Assembly (NCBI RefSeq): GCF_004353505.1
Contig: NZ_SMNQ01000002.1
Location: 124,001-188,000 of the forward strand
DNA: 64,000 nt
Direction of reading: 5' to 3'
Source: Streptomyces sp. WAC05374
GTDB lineage: Bacteria; Actinomycetota; Actinomycetes; Streptomycetales; Streptomycetaceae
Part shown: positions 41,046 to 48,595 of the stretch, in pieces
Numbering within the stretch: position 1 is the stretch's first letter
How the letters are laid out: each line of letters begins with the position of its first letter
Notes under the pieces: generated by a model
The model's database searches: none
What the model saw: only the letters and a program-made list of their open reading frames with translations
Told to the model about the DNA's origin: nothing
Position numbers and translations under genes: made by a program

Positions 41046-41588
41046 ATGGACAGCAACGGGCAGTTCGTGGAGTGGGCCGTCGTCGGCAGCGACATCGGAC
41101 CGCTGCTCCTCGCCGCGACGGACGAGGGGCTGGTGTGTGTGGCGTTCCACGCCGGCGACGCGGTGCGCGACCGGACGCTGAAGCGGCTGGAGGGGCAGCT
41201 CGGCGCGGTGCTCGTGGAGAGCGCGACGGGGCGGCTGGCCGAGCCGATACGCAGGCTGGAGGCCTACTTCGCGGGCTCGTTGCGCGACTTCGATCTGCCG
41301 CTGGACTGGTCGCTGACGGCCGGGTTCAACCGGCAGGTGCTGCGCGAACTGGCGTCCGGCGTGCCGTACGGAACGGTCGTCGGGTACGGGGACCTGGCCC
41401 GCCGGGTGGGCCAGCCGGGCGCCGCGCAGGCGGTCGGCATGGCGATGGGCGCCAATCCGCTGCCGGTGGTGGTGCCCTGCCATCGCGTGGTGGAGAGCGA
41501 CGGGGGGATCGGCGGTTTCGGCGGGGGGCTGGAGACCAAGCGCCGGCTGCTCGCGCTGGAGGGGGTGCTGCCACAGCCGCTGTTCTGA
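41046..41588 (+). CDS. ogt: Methylated-DNA--protein-cysteine methyltransferase
   Basis: Removes alkyl groups from O6-alkylguanine by transferring them to its own cysteine. From ATG 41046 the protein has 180 residues. The active site is PCHRVV (Cys145), with GYGDLARRVGQPGAAQAVG (recognition helix and Arg finger) before it. The frame is open upstream to 41016, but no better start exists. The next gene follows after 41 bases. Confidence 0.93.
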   Translation: MDSNGQFVEWAVVGSDIGPLLLAATDEGLVCVAFHAGDAVRDRTLKRLEGQLGAVLVESATGRLAEPIRRLEAYFAGSLRDFDLPLDWSLTAGFNRQVLRELASGVPYGTVVGYGDLARRVGQPGAAQAVGMAMGANPLPVVVPCHRVVESDGGIGGFGGGLETKRRLLALEGVLPQPLF

Positions 41589-41629
41589 AGCCGCTGTTCG
41601 GATGCTGTAAGGGGTGGCACACTGCTGCG

Positions 41630-43030
41630 GTGACTACAGACCCCGACATGCCGCAGGCCGCCGGACCGGCGGGGACCGACCCCTCCGGCACGTCCTCCGG
41701 CGTCCCCTCGGGCGCCCGTCCGACGGCCGCGCCCCCGACGGCCGCGCCTGCGTCCCCCACGCCCCCGTCCGACGGGGCCCCGTCCGCCGCATCGTCCGTC
41801 ACGGCCGCCGGTCTGCCCGCTCTCCGCCGGCGGATCTCCGCCGTCCTCATCCTCAGCCAGATCCTCGGCGGGCTGGGAGTGGCGACCGGCATCGCGCTGG
41901 CCTCCGTGCTGGCGCAGGAGGTGAGCGGGACGGAGGCGCTGTCCGGTCTGGCTCCGACGGCGACCGTCGCCGGGACGGCACTGCTGTCCGTGCCGCTGGC
42001 CGCGCTGATGACCTCGCGCGGGCGGCGGCCCGGGCTGGTGCTGGCGTATGTGATCGGCGCGGCCGGGGCGGGCGTCGTGGTGGTGGCCGCCGTCCTCGGC
42101 AGCTTCCCGCTGCTGCTGGCCGGCATGGCGGGGTTCGGCGCCGGGTCGTCGGCCAACCTCCAGGCGCGGTTCGCGGCGGCGGACCTGGCGGAGCCGGAGC
42201 GGCGCGGGAGGGCCATCTCCACCGTGGTGTGGGCGACGACCATCGGGGCGGTGCTGGGGCCCAACATCGCCGCGCCCGCCGGGCGGAGCGTGTCGGGGCT
42301 GGGGATACCGGCGGCGGCCGGGCCGTTCCTGTGGGCGGCCGGGGTCTTCCTCGTGTCGGCGGCGCTGGTCGCGGTCCTGCTGCGGCCCGATCCGCTGCTG
42401 ACCGCGCGGGCCCTGGCGGCCGGCACCGAGGAGGCCGACGACCCCGGGGGCCGGTCACTGCGGGCGGGCCTGCGGGCGGTGCGGAAGTCGCCGCACGCCC
42501 GACTGGCGCTGGTCACCGTGGCCGTCTCGCACACCGCGATGGTCTCGATCATGTCGATGACCCCCGTGGCGCTCAGCCACCACGGGGCGGACATCACCCT
42601 GATCGGGCTCGTCATCAGCGGTCACATCGCGGGCATGTACGCGTTCTCGCCCCTGATGGGCTGGCTGTCCGACCGGCTCGGCCGGCTGTCGGTGATCGGG
42701 CTGGCGGTGGGGCTGCTGGCGGTCGCCGCGCTCCTGGCCGGTACGGCCGGGTCCAGCCACGGGCGCACGGCGGCGGGACTGTTCGTGCTGGGTCTGGGCT
42801 GGTCGGCGGGGCTGGTCTCCGGCTCGGCGCTGCTCACGGACTCCGTACCGCAGGCCGCCCGTGCCGCCGTGCAGGGTCTGTCGGACCTGACCATGAATAC
42901 GGCGGCGGGCATCGGTGGCGCGGGGGCCGGCCTGGTCGTCGCACAGGCGGGGTACGGCTGGCTGAACGCCGTGGGAGCACTGCTCCTGCTCCCGCTGGCC
43001 GCGCTGGCGCTCCGGCGGAAACGGGCCTGA
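41630..43030 (+). CDS. MFS transporter (drug/metabolite efflux type)
   Basis: The GTG at 41630 gives 466 residues. A Pro/Ala/Ser-rich cytoplasmic N-terminus of about 60 residues precedes 12 membrane spans. The MFS loop signature appears as SRGRRPGLVLAYV in the first half and MGWLSDRLGRLSVIG in the second. The substrate is unknown. It may be co-transcribed with ogt. It is followed by a 9-bp tandem repeat block. Confidence 0.87.
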   Translation: MTTDPDMPQAAGPAGTDPSGTSSGVPSGARPTAAPPTAAPASPTPPSDGAPSAASSVTAAGLPALRRRISAVLILSQILGGLGVATGIALASVLAQEVSGTEALSGLAPTATVAGTALLSVPLAALMTSRGRRPGLVLAYVIGAAGAGVVVVAAVLGSFPLLLAGMAGFGAGSSANLQARFAAADLAEPERRGRAISTVVWATTIGAVLGPNIAAPAGRSVSGLGIPAAAGPFLWAAGVFLVSAALVAVLLRPDPLLTARALAAGTEEADDPGGRSLRAGLRAVRKSPHARLALVTVAVSHTAMVSIMSMTPVALSHHGADITLIGLVISGHIAGMYAFSPLMGWLSDRLGRLSVIGLAVGLLAVAALLAGTAGSSHGRTAAGLFVLGLGWSAGLVSGSALLTDSVPQAARAAVQGLSDLTMNTAAGIGGAGAGLVVAQAGYGWLNAVGALLLLPLAALALRRKRA

Positions 43031-43042
43031 CCGGCCGCCGGT

Positions 43043-43134
43043 CGCCCCGTGCTCCCCGTGCTCCCCGCTGTGCCCCCGTGCTCCCCGTGCTCCCCGTGCT
43101 CCCCGTGCTCCCCGTGCTCCCCGTGCTCCCTGTG
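43043..43134 (+). repeat. Tandem 9-bp repeat (CCCCGTGCT)
   Basis: About nine copies of CCCCGTGCT, two first, then one degenerate CCCCGCTGTGC unit, then six or seven near-perfect copies. It fills the gap between the MFS stop and the convergent cupin gene. It is noncoding in both annotated frames and probably varies in length by slippage. Confidence 0.9.
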
Positions 43135-43147
43135 ACGGGCGGCGGCC

Positions 43148-43504
43148 TCAGAGGCAGATGTGGTACGCCTTGCGCAGCGTCTCGTGCACCGTCCACGTCG
43201 TACGGTCGCCCTCGCGCAGGACGCAGGCGTCGCCCGGCCCGAGCTCCATCGTGTCGCCGCCCTCGACCTCCACGGTGGCGCGGCCGCTGACGACCACGAA
43301 CAGCTCATCGGCCTCCGTGTCCGTCACCACGCCGGGCGTGATCTGCCAGATGCCGCGCACCTGGGTGCCGTCGGCGGACTCCCACAGCACCTTGCCGCTC
43401 ACGACGGGGTCGCCGGAGACGATCTGCGCGGGGTCCAGCGGCTCGGGCTCCAGCTCGGCGTCGGGAATGTGCACGGCGAACGAGGGTCGGTCCATGGTCG
43501 TCAT
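43148..43504 (-). CDS. Cupin-domain protein
   Basis: A 118-residue single-cupin protein starting at ATG 43504 (or 43495). The cupin strands are visible in GIWQITPGVVTDTEADELFVVVSG and the second motif GPGDACVLREGDRTTWTVHETLRK. The first motif lacks the usual histidine pair (TEADELF), so metal binding may be altered. The (DUF861-type) ethanolamine/ureidoglycine-like small cupins are the nearest match. It is divergent from psuG. Confidence 0.85.
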   Translation of the reverse strand: MTTMDRPSFAVHIPDAELEPEPLDPAQIVSGDPVVSGKVLWESADGTQVRGIWQITPGVVTDTEADELFVVVSGRATVEVEGGDTMELGPGDACVLREGDRTTWTVHETLRKAYHICL

Positions 43505-43597
43505 GGGCGGTGACTGTAGCGGGGGCCCGTGGGGGGCCTGCGACACAGGTGACCGTTCGGACGTTTGCGCGGGGTTCCGTCGCGCCAGGGATGGGAC

Positions 43598-44506
43598 ATG
43601 CCGGAGACCACAGTGACGCTGTCGGAAGAGGTACGGGAGGCGATGGCCGCGCACCGGCCGGTCGTCGCCCTGGAGTCGACGATCATCGCCCATGGCCTGC
43701 CCCGGCCACGGAACCTGGCCGTGGCGGAGGAGTTGGAGGCGCTCGTACGGGCCGGCGGGGCCGTACCGGCCACGGTCGCCGTGCTGGACGGCGTGGCGCG
43801 GGTGGGGCTGGACAAGGAGCAACTGGAGCGGGTCGCGTCCGGTCCGGGCGTACGGAAGCTGGGCCACCGTGACCTGGCGCCCGCCGTGGCGTCGGGGGCG
43901 AGCGGTGCGACGACGGTGTCGGCCACCGCGTTCCTGGCGGCGAGGGCGGGCATCCGGGTCTTCGCGACCGGTGGCCTCGGCGGCGTCCACCGTGAATGGG
44001 CGCAGACCCAGGACGAGTCGGCGGACCTGCGGCTGCTGGCCCGTACCCGGATCGCCGTGGTGTGCGCGGGGGTCAAGTCCATCCTGGACGTGCCCGCGAC
44101 GCTCCAGCGGCTGGAGACGCTGGGCGTCGGCGTCCTCGGGTACGGGACGGAGCACTTCCCCGGCTTCTACCTGGCGTCCTCCGGCGAGCCGGTCGACTGG
44201 ACGGTGCGGTCGCCGGAGGAGGTCGCGGCGGTGATGCGGGCGCAGGAGGCGCTGGGCGGTCCGGAGGCGGCGCTGATCGTCGCCAACCCGGTGCCCGAGG
44301 AGGAGCAGTTGGACCCGGCCCTGCACGACCGGGTGCTGGCGCGGGCGCTGGACGAGTGCCGGGAGCGGGGGATCACCGGGCAGGGCGTGACGCCGTTCCT
44401 GCTGGAGTACCTGATGCGGCACACCGACGGGGCGTCCCTGGAGGCCAACCTGGCCGCGGTGCGCGGCAACGTGCGGTTGGCGGCGCGCATCGCGGCCGCG
44501 CTGTGA
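43598..44506 (+). CDS. psuG: Pseudouridine-5'-phosphate glycosidase
   Basis: Cleaves pseudouridine 5'-phosphate to uracil and ribose-5-phosphate. The ATG at 43598 gives 302 residues with family segments VALESTIIAHGLPRPRNLAVA, ASGASGATTVSATAFLAARAG, VFATGGLGGVHR and GYGTEHFPGFYLASSG. The next gene starts inside its stop codon (GTGA). With the kinase this forms a complete pseudouridine salvage pathway. Confidence 0.94.
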   Translation: MPETTVTLSEEVREAMAAHRPVVALESTIIAHGLPRPRNLAVAEELEALVRAGGAVPATVAVLDGVARVGLDKEQLERVASGPGVRKLGHRDLAPAVASGASGATTVSATAFLAARAGIRVFATGGLGGVHREWAQTQDESADLRLLARTRIAVVCAGVKSILDVPATLQRLETLGVGVLGYGTEHFPGFYLASSGEPVDWTVRSPEEVAAVMRAQEALGGPEAALIVANPVPEEEQLDPALHDRVLARALDECRERGITGQGVTPFLLEYLMRHTDGASLEANLAAVRGNVRLAARIAAAL

Positions 44507-45399
44507 GCGGTGCGCTGCTCGTGGTCGGGGACGTGGTCACGGACGTGGTGGCCCGGCACGCCGCCCCGCTCGCGCCGGCCACCGACACGGCCGCGCGCAT
44601 CCGGACGCTGCCGGGCGGGGCGGGGGCGAACGTGGCGTGCTGGGCGGCGCGTTCGGGCTGCGCGGACGTGCGGATACTGGCGCGGGTGGGCACCGACCGG
44701 GCGGCCTGGCACGAGGAGCGGCTGCGGCACGCGGGGGTCCGGCCGCTGCTGGTGCGGGACCCGGACGCGCCCACCGCGACGGTGGTGGCGCTGGTCGACG
44801 CGGCCGCCGAGCGGACGTTCCTCACGGACAGCGGGGCGGCGCTCCGGCTCGGGGTTGGCGACTGGTCGCCAACCCTGCTGGACGGGGTGTCCCACCTGCA
44901 CGTCTCCGGGTATCTCTTGTTTGCCGGGTCCAGCCGCGAGACGGCGCGGCTGGCCCTGGCGACAGCCCGGGAGCGGGGCGTTCCGGTGAGCGTGGACCCC
45001 GCGTCGGCGGGCTTCGTCTCGGAGCTGGGCGTGGCGCCCTTCCTCACGGCGGTGGAGGGCGTGGACGTGTTCCTGCCCAATGCCGACGAGGCGGCGCTGC
45101 TGACGGGTCTCGCCGACCCCGCCGCCGCGGCCGCCGCACTGAGCCGCCGCTTCCCCCTCGTCGCGGTGACCCTCGGCTCGTCGGGCGCTCTGGTAGCGGT
45201 CTCGGGGCGGGTCGTCTCCCGGGTGGCGGCCCCCGCGGTACGGGCGGTCGACTCGACCGGCGCGGGCGACGCGTTCACCGGCGCGTTCCTGGCGGCCCGC
45301 CTGTCCGGCGCGGACCCCACGGCGGCCGCGGAGGCCGGCTGCCGCGCCGGCGCCACGGCGGTCACATTCGTGGGCGGACGCCCGGCGGTACGGGGGTGA
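44503..45399 (+). CDS. psuK: PfkB-family kinase, probable pseudouridine kinase
   Basis: The GTG at 44503 overlaps the psuG stop and gives 298 residues; the longer open frame upstream shadows psuG. Ribokinase-family signatures are visible: the N-terminal LLVVGDVVTDVVARH, LPGGAGANVACWAARSG, and STGAGDAFTGAFLAARL with the catalytic Asp. Pseudouridine kinase is inferred from translational coupling to psuG; a general nucleoside or sugar kinase is the alternative. Confidence 0.88.
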   Translation: MSGALLVVGDVVTDVVARHAAPLAPATDTAARIRTLPGGAGANVACWAARSGCADVRILARVGTDRAAWHEERLRHAGVRPLLVRDPDAPTATVVALVDAAAERTFLTDSGAALRLGVGDWSPTLLDGVSHLHVSGYLLFAGSSRETARLALATARERGVPVSVDPASAGFVSELGVAPFLTAVEGVDVFLPNADEAALLTGLADPAAAAAALSRRFPLVAVTLGSSGALVAVSGRVVSRVAAPAVRAVDSTGAGDAFTGAFLAARLSGADPTAAAEAGCRAGATAVTFVGGRPAVRG

Positions 45400-45448
45400 G
45401 GCTTGCGGCTGGCGGTACGGGGTGGGGTGGGTGGCCGGCGGTACGGGG
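45384..45448 (+). repeat. Three copies of GGCGGTACGGGG between converging genes
   Basis: The 12-mer GGCGGTACGGGG starts at 45384 (inside the end of psuK), 45411 and 45437, spaced 27 and 26 bases. It is a short imperfect direct repeat at a convergent junction. Confidence 0.6.
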
Positions 45449-45470
45449 GGGAGGCGGGCGGCCCGCGGGG

Positions 45471-46112
45471 TCACCGGGGCCGGGGCAGGCCGGTCCAGGC
45501 GGGGTGGCGGGGGTCGTCGGCGCGTACGACGACGTCGGCGGTGTCCGAGGGGGTGACCTCGGCCTCGTACCGCTCGAAGGCCGGCAGCGTCCACGGCTCC
45601 TCCGTGCGGCGGGCCAGCGCCCCGGGCGACAGCCGCAGGTGGACCGTCAGGTCGAACGGGAACCAGTGGCCGAGCAGGAACGGCCCGTGCAGGACGAGCA
45701 CCCCGCCGGGGGGCAGCGTGGCGTACGGCGTGCGCGTCGCCCGGTCCGTGACCGGGTCCCACAGGTCGGGCAGCACCCGCCCGCTCCCGCCCGGTTCCAG
45801 TGGCCCGAAGACCTCCCGCCACAGCGCGCCGGTGTCGAACCAGCCGCTGTAGTACGCGTCCGGGTCCTGCTTCCCGTACTCGTACCGCAGCGACGCCGGC
45901 CGCAGGAACCCGTCCGTTCCCACCGTCATCACCGCCCGCCCGCGCAGCCGCAGCGCCTCCGCCAGGAGGCCGGCCGGTTCGGCGGGCCTCGACGCGGGCG
46001 CCCCGTCGACGCCGATCTTCAGCCACGGCCCGCCGTCGCCCGGGCCGAGCCCGTCCACGTGCGCGGCGAGGGTGTCGGCCAGCCGTTCCCAGGTGATCGG
46101 TTCGAGTCGCAC
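45471..46112 (-). CDS. Uridine kinase-like protein with altered P-loop
   Basis: The GTG at 46112 (RLEPITWERLADTLAAHVDG) gives 213 residues. Overall it matches the actinobacterial uridine kinase-like group (RGRAVMTVGTDGFLRPAS, YYSGWFDTGALWREVFGPL, VLVLHGPFLLGHWFPFD). The expected P-loop GxxGxGKS is replaced by KIGVDGAPASRPAEPAG, with no lysine, so ATP binding in the usual way is doubtful. It converges with psuK. Confidence 0.78.
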   Translation of the reverse strand: MRLEPITWERLADTLAAHVDGLGPGDGGPWLKIGVDGAPASRPAEPAGLLAEALRLRGRAVMTVGTDGFLRPASLRYEYGKQDPDAYYSGWFDTGALWREVFGPLEPGGSGRVLPDLWDPVTDRATRTPYATLPPGGVLVLHGPFLLGHWFPFDLTVHLRLSPGALARRTEEPWTLPAFERYEAEVTPSDTADVVVRADDPRHPAWTGLPRPR

Positions 46113-46266
46113 GGCTCCATGCTGCACGAGCCGGCCGCGCCACCGGGGACGGGGGCCCGACACGCCCGGCGCCGCCCATGTCCCGGGCGTCGGCCGGTCG
46201 TTGGAGGCCGCCCCCTCAGCCGCGGCCACCGGGGCGGCGGCTCCGGTGTGAGCAGGCCCGCCCCGT

Positions 46267-46405
46267 GCGTCACGCGCGCACCGGGTCCGCCCCCGCGTCA
46301 CACGCCCGCCGAGTTCGCCCCATGCGTCACGCGCGCACCGGGTCCGCCCCTGCGTCACGCCCGCCGGGCCCGCCCCATGCGTCACGCGCGCACCGGGTCC
46401 GCGCC
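46267..46405 (-). repeat. ~56-bp tandem repeat overlapping the end of the HxlR-type gene
   Basis: GCGTCACGCGCGCACCGGGT recurs at 46267, 46324 and 46379, with similar sequence between copies. The third copy contains the last codons and stop (46382) of the HxlR-type gene, so its C-terminal GADPVRA comes from the repeat. Confidence 0.8.
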
Positions 46406-47062
46406 CACGGTCCCGCCGGCTCCGGGCGCGGCGCCCAGCACCGCCTCGATCCGCCCCGCCACGACCTCGATACGCCCCGCCCGCACGCCCTCCCCGAGGG
46501 GCAGGTCCCCCCGCGCCACGGCCGCGCACGCCTCCGCGTCCATGCGCAGGACGACGTCCGGTTCCTGGGTGGCGGGGCCGTCCGCGTACGCCGCACCGCC
46601 GCCCGCGCCGCCCACCCGCAGGTGGAACGTCCCCTCCTCCAGACGGACCTCGACGATCCCCGGCCCCGCGGCCGCGGCCTCCAGCGCGTCCAGCAACGGA
46701 AGGGCGAACCAGTGCGCCCGCACGGCGTCGGTGGGGCCGGGCGTGCCGAGCGCCGGGGCGCCCCAGGCCGCCAGGGCGCGGAGCACCGGCAGCAGGTCCC
46801 GGGCCCGGTCGGTCGGCTCGTACACGTACGCCGACGCGGGCGGCGGCAGGCGGCGCCGTGTGACGAGGTCGTCGCGCTCCATGTCCTTGAGCCGCGAGGC
46901 GAGCATGTCCGTGCTGACGCCGGGGAGATCGGCGTGCAGGTCGGTGTACCGGCGCGGACCCGCGAGCAGTTCGCGGACGATCAGCAGCGTCCAGCGGTCC
47001 CCGACGGCGTCGAGGGCACGGGCGGCGGCGCAGTACTGGTCGTAGCTTCGTCGACGTGGCAT
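46382..47062 (-). CDS. HxlR-family transcriptional regulator with C-terminal SCP2-like domain
   Basis: The ATG at 47062 gives 226 residues. The winged helix-turn-helix of the HxlR type is clear (RALDAVGDRWTLLIVRELLAG, RRYTDLHADLPGVSTDMLASRLKDMERDDLV). The C-terminal half resembles sterol-carrier-like ligand domains (RVGGAGGGAAYADGPATQEPDVVLRMDAEACAAVARGDL). A minus-strand -10 (TAGACT, 47075-47070) is only 7 bases before the ATG, so the mRNA may be leaderless. It is divergent from the aminotransferase across two dyads, probably its operators. Confidence 0.9.
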   Translation of the reverse strand: MPRRRSYDQYCAAARALDAVGDRWTLLIVRELLAGPRRYTDLHADLPGVSTDMLASRLKDMERDDLVTRRRLPPPASAYVYEPTDRARDLLPVLRALAAWGAPALGTPGPTDAVRAHWFALPLLDALEAAAAGPGIVEVRLEEGTFHLRVGGAGGGAAYADGPATQEPDVVLRMDAEACAAVARGDLPLGEGVRAGRIEVVAGRIEAVLGAAPGAGGTVGADPVRA

Positions 47063-47084
47063 GCGACGCAGTCTAGACAATTTG

Positions 47085-47119
47085 TTGGACTTTCCAAGCT
47101 CGTACTTGGTAAAACCAAG
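47085..47119. promoter_or_regulatory. Double operator: two 13-bp dyads 21 bp apart
   Basis: TTGGACTTTCCAA (47085-47097) and TTGGTAAAACCAA (47106-47118, extended to CTTGGT..ACCAAG) are two perfect dyads with the same TTGGw-nnn-wCCAA pattern. Their centres are 21 bp apart, two helix turns. They overlap a candidate minus-strand -35 (TTGGAA) and a plus-strand TTGGAC, so one dimeric regulator on each site could control both genes. Confidence 0.72.
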
Positions 47120-47147
47120 CAACACCACTTCTGGGAGGTCGTCGCGC

Positions 47148-48359
47148 ATGGAGTTCCGGCAGTCGAGCAAGCTGACCGACGTCTGCTACGAGATCCGCGG
47201 CCCGGTGATAGAACAGGCCAACGCCCTGGAGGAGGCCGGCCACAGCGTCCTGCGCCTGAACACCGGCAATCCGGCGCTCTTCGGCTTCGAGGCGCCCGAG
47301 GAGATCGTCCAGGACATGATCCGGATGCTCCCGCGCGCCCACGGCTACACGGACTCCCGGGGCGTCCTCTCCGCCCGCCGCGCCGTCGCCCAGCGCTACC
47401 AGGCCATCGGCCTCACGGATGTGCACGTCGACGACGTCTTCCTCGGCAACGGCGTCTCCGAGCTCATCTCCATGGCCGTCCAGGCTCTCCTGGAGGACGG
47501 CGACGAAGTACTCGTCCCCGCGCCCGACTACCCCCTGTGGACCGCCGTGACGACCCTGGCCGGCGGCCGGCCCGTGCACTACCTGTGCGACGAGTCCGCC
47601 GACTGGTACCCGGACCTGGACGACATGGCGGCGAAGATCACCGACCGCACCAGGGCCGTCGTGATCATCAACCCCAACAACCCCACCGGCGCGGTCTACC
47701 CGCGCGAGATCGTCGAGGGCATCCTCGACCTGGCCCGGCGCCACCAGCTCATGGTCTTCGCCGACGAGATCTACGACCAGATCCTGTACGACGACGCCGT
47801 GCACCACACCGCCGCCGCCCTCGCCCCCGACCTGGTCGTCCTGACCTTCTCCGGCCTGTCCAAGACGTACCGCGTGGCCGGCTTCCGCTCCGGCTGGATG
47901 GTCGTCACCGGCCCCAAGCAGCACGCGCGCAACTACCTGGAGGGGCTCACCATGCTCGCCTCCATGCGCCTGTGCCCCAACGCGCCGGCCCAGTACGCCA
48001 TCCAGGCCGCCCTCGGCGGCCGCCAGTCCATCCGCGAACTGACCGCCCCCGGCGGCCGCCTCCACGAGCAGCGCGACAGGGCGTGGGAGAAGCTCAACGA
48101 GATCCCCGGCGTCTCCTGCGTCAAGCCCAAGGGCGCGCTGTACGCGTTCCCGCGCCTCGATCCGAAGGTGCACCGCATCCACGACGACGAGAAGTTCGTC
48201 CTCGACCTGCTGCTGCGCGAGAAGATCCAGGTCGTCCAGGGCACCGGCTTCAACTGGCCCCGCCCCGACCACTTCCGCATCCTCACCCTCCCCCACGCCG
48301 ACGATCTCGACGCGGCGATCAGCCGGATCGGCCGGTTCCTGAGCGGGTACCGCCAGTAG
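47148..48359 (+). CDS. alaA: PLP-dependent aminotransferase, alanine aminotransferase (AlaA) type
   Basis: The ATG at 47148 has GGGAGG upstream and gives 403 residues; the in-frame extension to 47061 crosses the operators and is unlikely. The fold-type I motifs are NTGNPALFGFEAPEE, GNGVSELISMAVQALL, INPNNPTGAVYPRE, and SGLSKTYRVAGFRSGW with the PLP lysine at residue 239. It is close to glutamate-pyruvate aminotransferase AlaA. Other amino-acid substrates are possible. Regulation by the divergent HxlR protein is inferred. Confidence 0.92.
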   Translation: MEFRQSSKLTDVCYEIRGPVIEQANALEEAGHSVLRLNTGNPALFGFEAPEEIVQDMIRMLPRAHGYTDSRGVLSARRAVAQRYQAIGLTDVHVDDVFLGNGVSELISMAVQALLEDGDEVLVPAPDYPLWTAVTTLAGGRPVHYLCDESADWYPDLDDMAAKITDRTRAVVIINPNNPTGAVYPREIVEGILDLARRHQLMVFADEIYDQILYDDAVHHTAAALAPDLVVLTFSGLSKTYRVAGFRSGWMVVTGPKQHARNYLEGLTMLASMRLCPNAPAQYAIQAALGGRQSIRELTAPGGRLHEQRDRAWEKLNEIPGVSCVKPKGALYAFPRLDPKVHRIHDDEKFVLDLLLREKIQVVQGTGFNWPRPDHFRILTLPHADDLDAAISRIGRFLSGYRQ

Positions 48360-48399
48360 CCGCGGAGAAGCGGGTACCGCCGTTGCCGGGAAAAGGAGC

Positions 48400-48430
48400 G
48401 GGCCCGGGGGCGTAGCCGGCCCCCGAGCCC
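48400..48430 (-). terminator. Intrinsic terminator of the uncharacterised gene / tRNA-like RNA unit
   Basis: On the minus strand a 12-bp stem with one G-U pair (GGGCTCGGGGGC / GCCCCCGGGCCC, 48430-48419 with 48411-48400) and a 7-base loop is followed by GCTCCTTTTCC. The T-run fixes the direction. It lies 8 bases after the closing stem of the tRNA-like RNA, so it defines its 3' end. It may also stop alaA read-through. Confidence 0.82.
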
Positions 48431-48438
48431 TGTGGATA

Positions 48439-48595
48439 CCGCTCACATCACACGCCGGCACAGTTGTGCCCGGGTCAGTCGTTATGTCGCCGCGTCCTGC
48501 CTTTAGACGACCGCACATCGAGCTGCGCGGGCCGGAGTCGAACCGGCATTTCGACGCACCGGGGCCCGGGCCCGGTCGGTGTCGGCGATGAGCGG
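48439..48595 (-). ncRNA. Circularly permuted tRNA-like RNA, Y-RNA (YrlA)-like
   Basis: In transcript order: closing strand CCGCTCATCGCCGACA (48595-48580); GCCCGGG; anticodon-like CGTCG (48556-48552); variable AAAT; T-arm GCCGG-TTCGACT-CCGGC (48547-48531); acceptor 3' strand CCGCGCA (48530-48524); loop GCTCGA; acceptor 5' strand TGTGCGG (48517-48511); T8 C9; D-arm GTCT-AAAGGCA-GGAC (48508-48494); CGGCG (48492-48488); CCCGGGC; closing strand to 48439. The acceptor stem pairs 7 of 7 (one G-U), the anticodon-like stem 5 of 5 (one G-U). U8, A14, A15/U48, G18G19, T54, C56 and A58 are all present. There is no anticodon loop or CCA end. Class by analogy with bacterial Y RNAs. Confidence 0.8.

Noticed and set aside
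43043-43134. CRISPR-like array
   Set aside because: Repeats are 9 bp and directly abutting, with no spacers and no cas genes nearby.
48494-48556. An ordinary tRNA gene
   Set aside because: The D-arm and T-arm are canonical, but the 3' half precedes the 5' half, there is no continuous anticodon loop and no CCA or 3' end, so a normal tRNA cannot be made without rearrangement.
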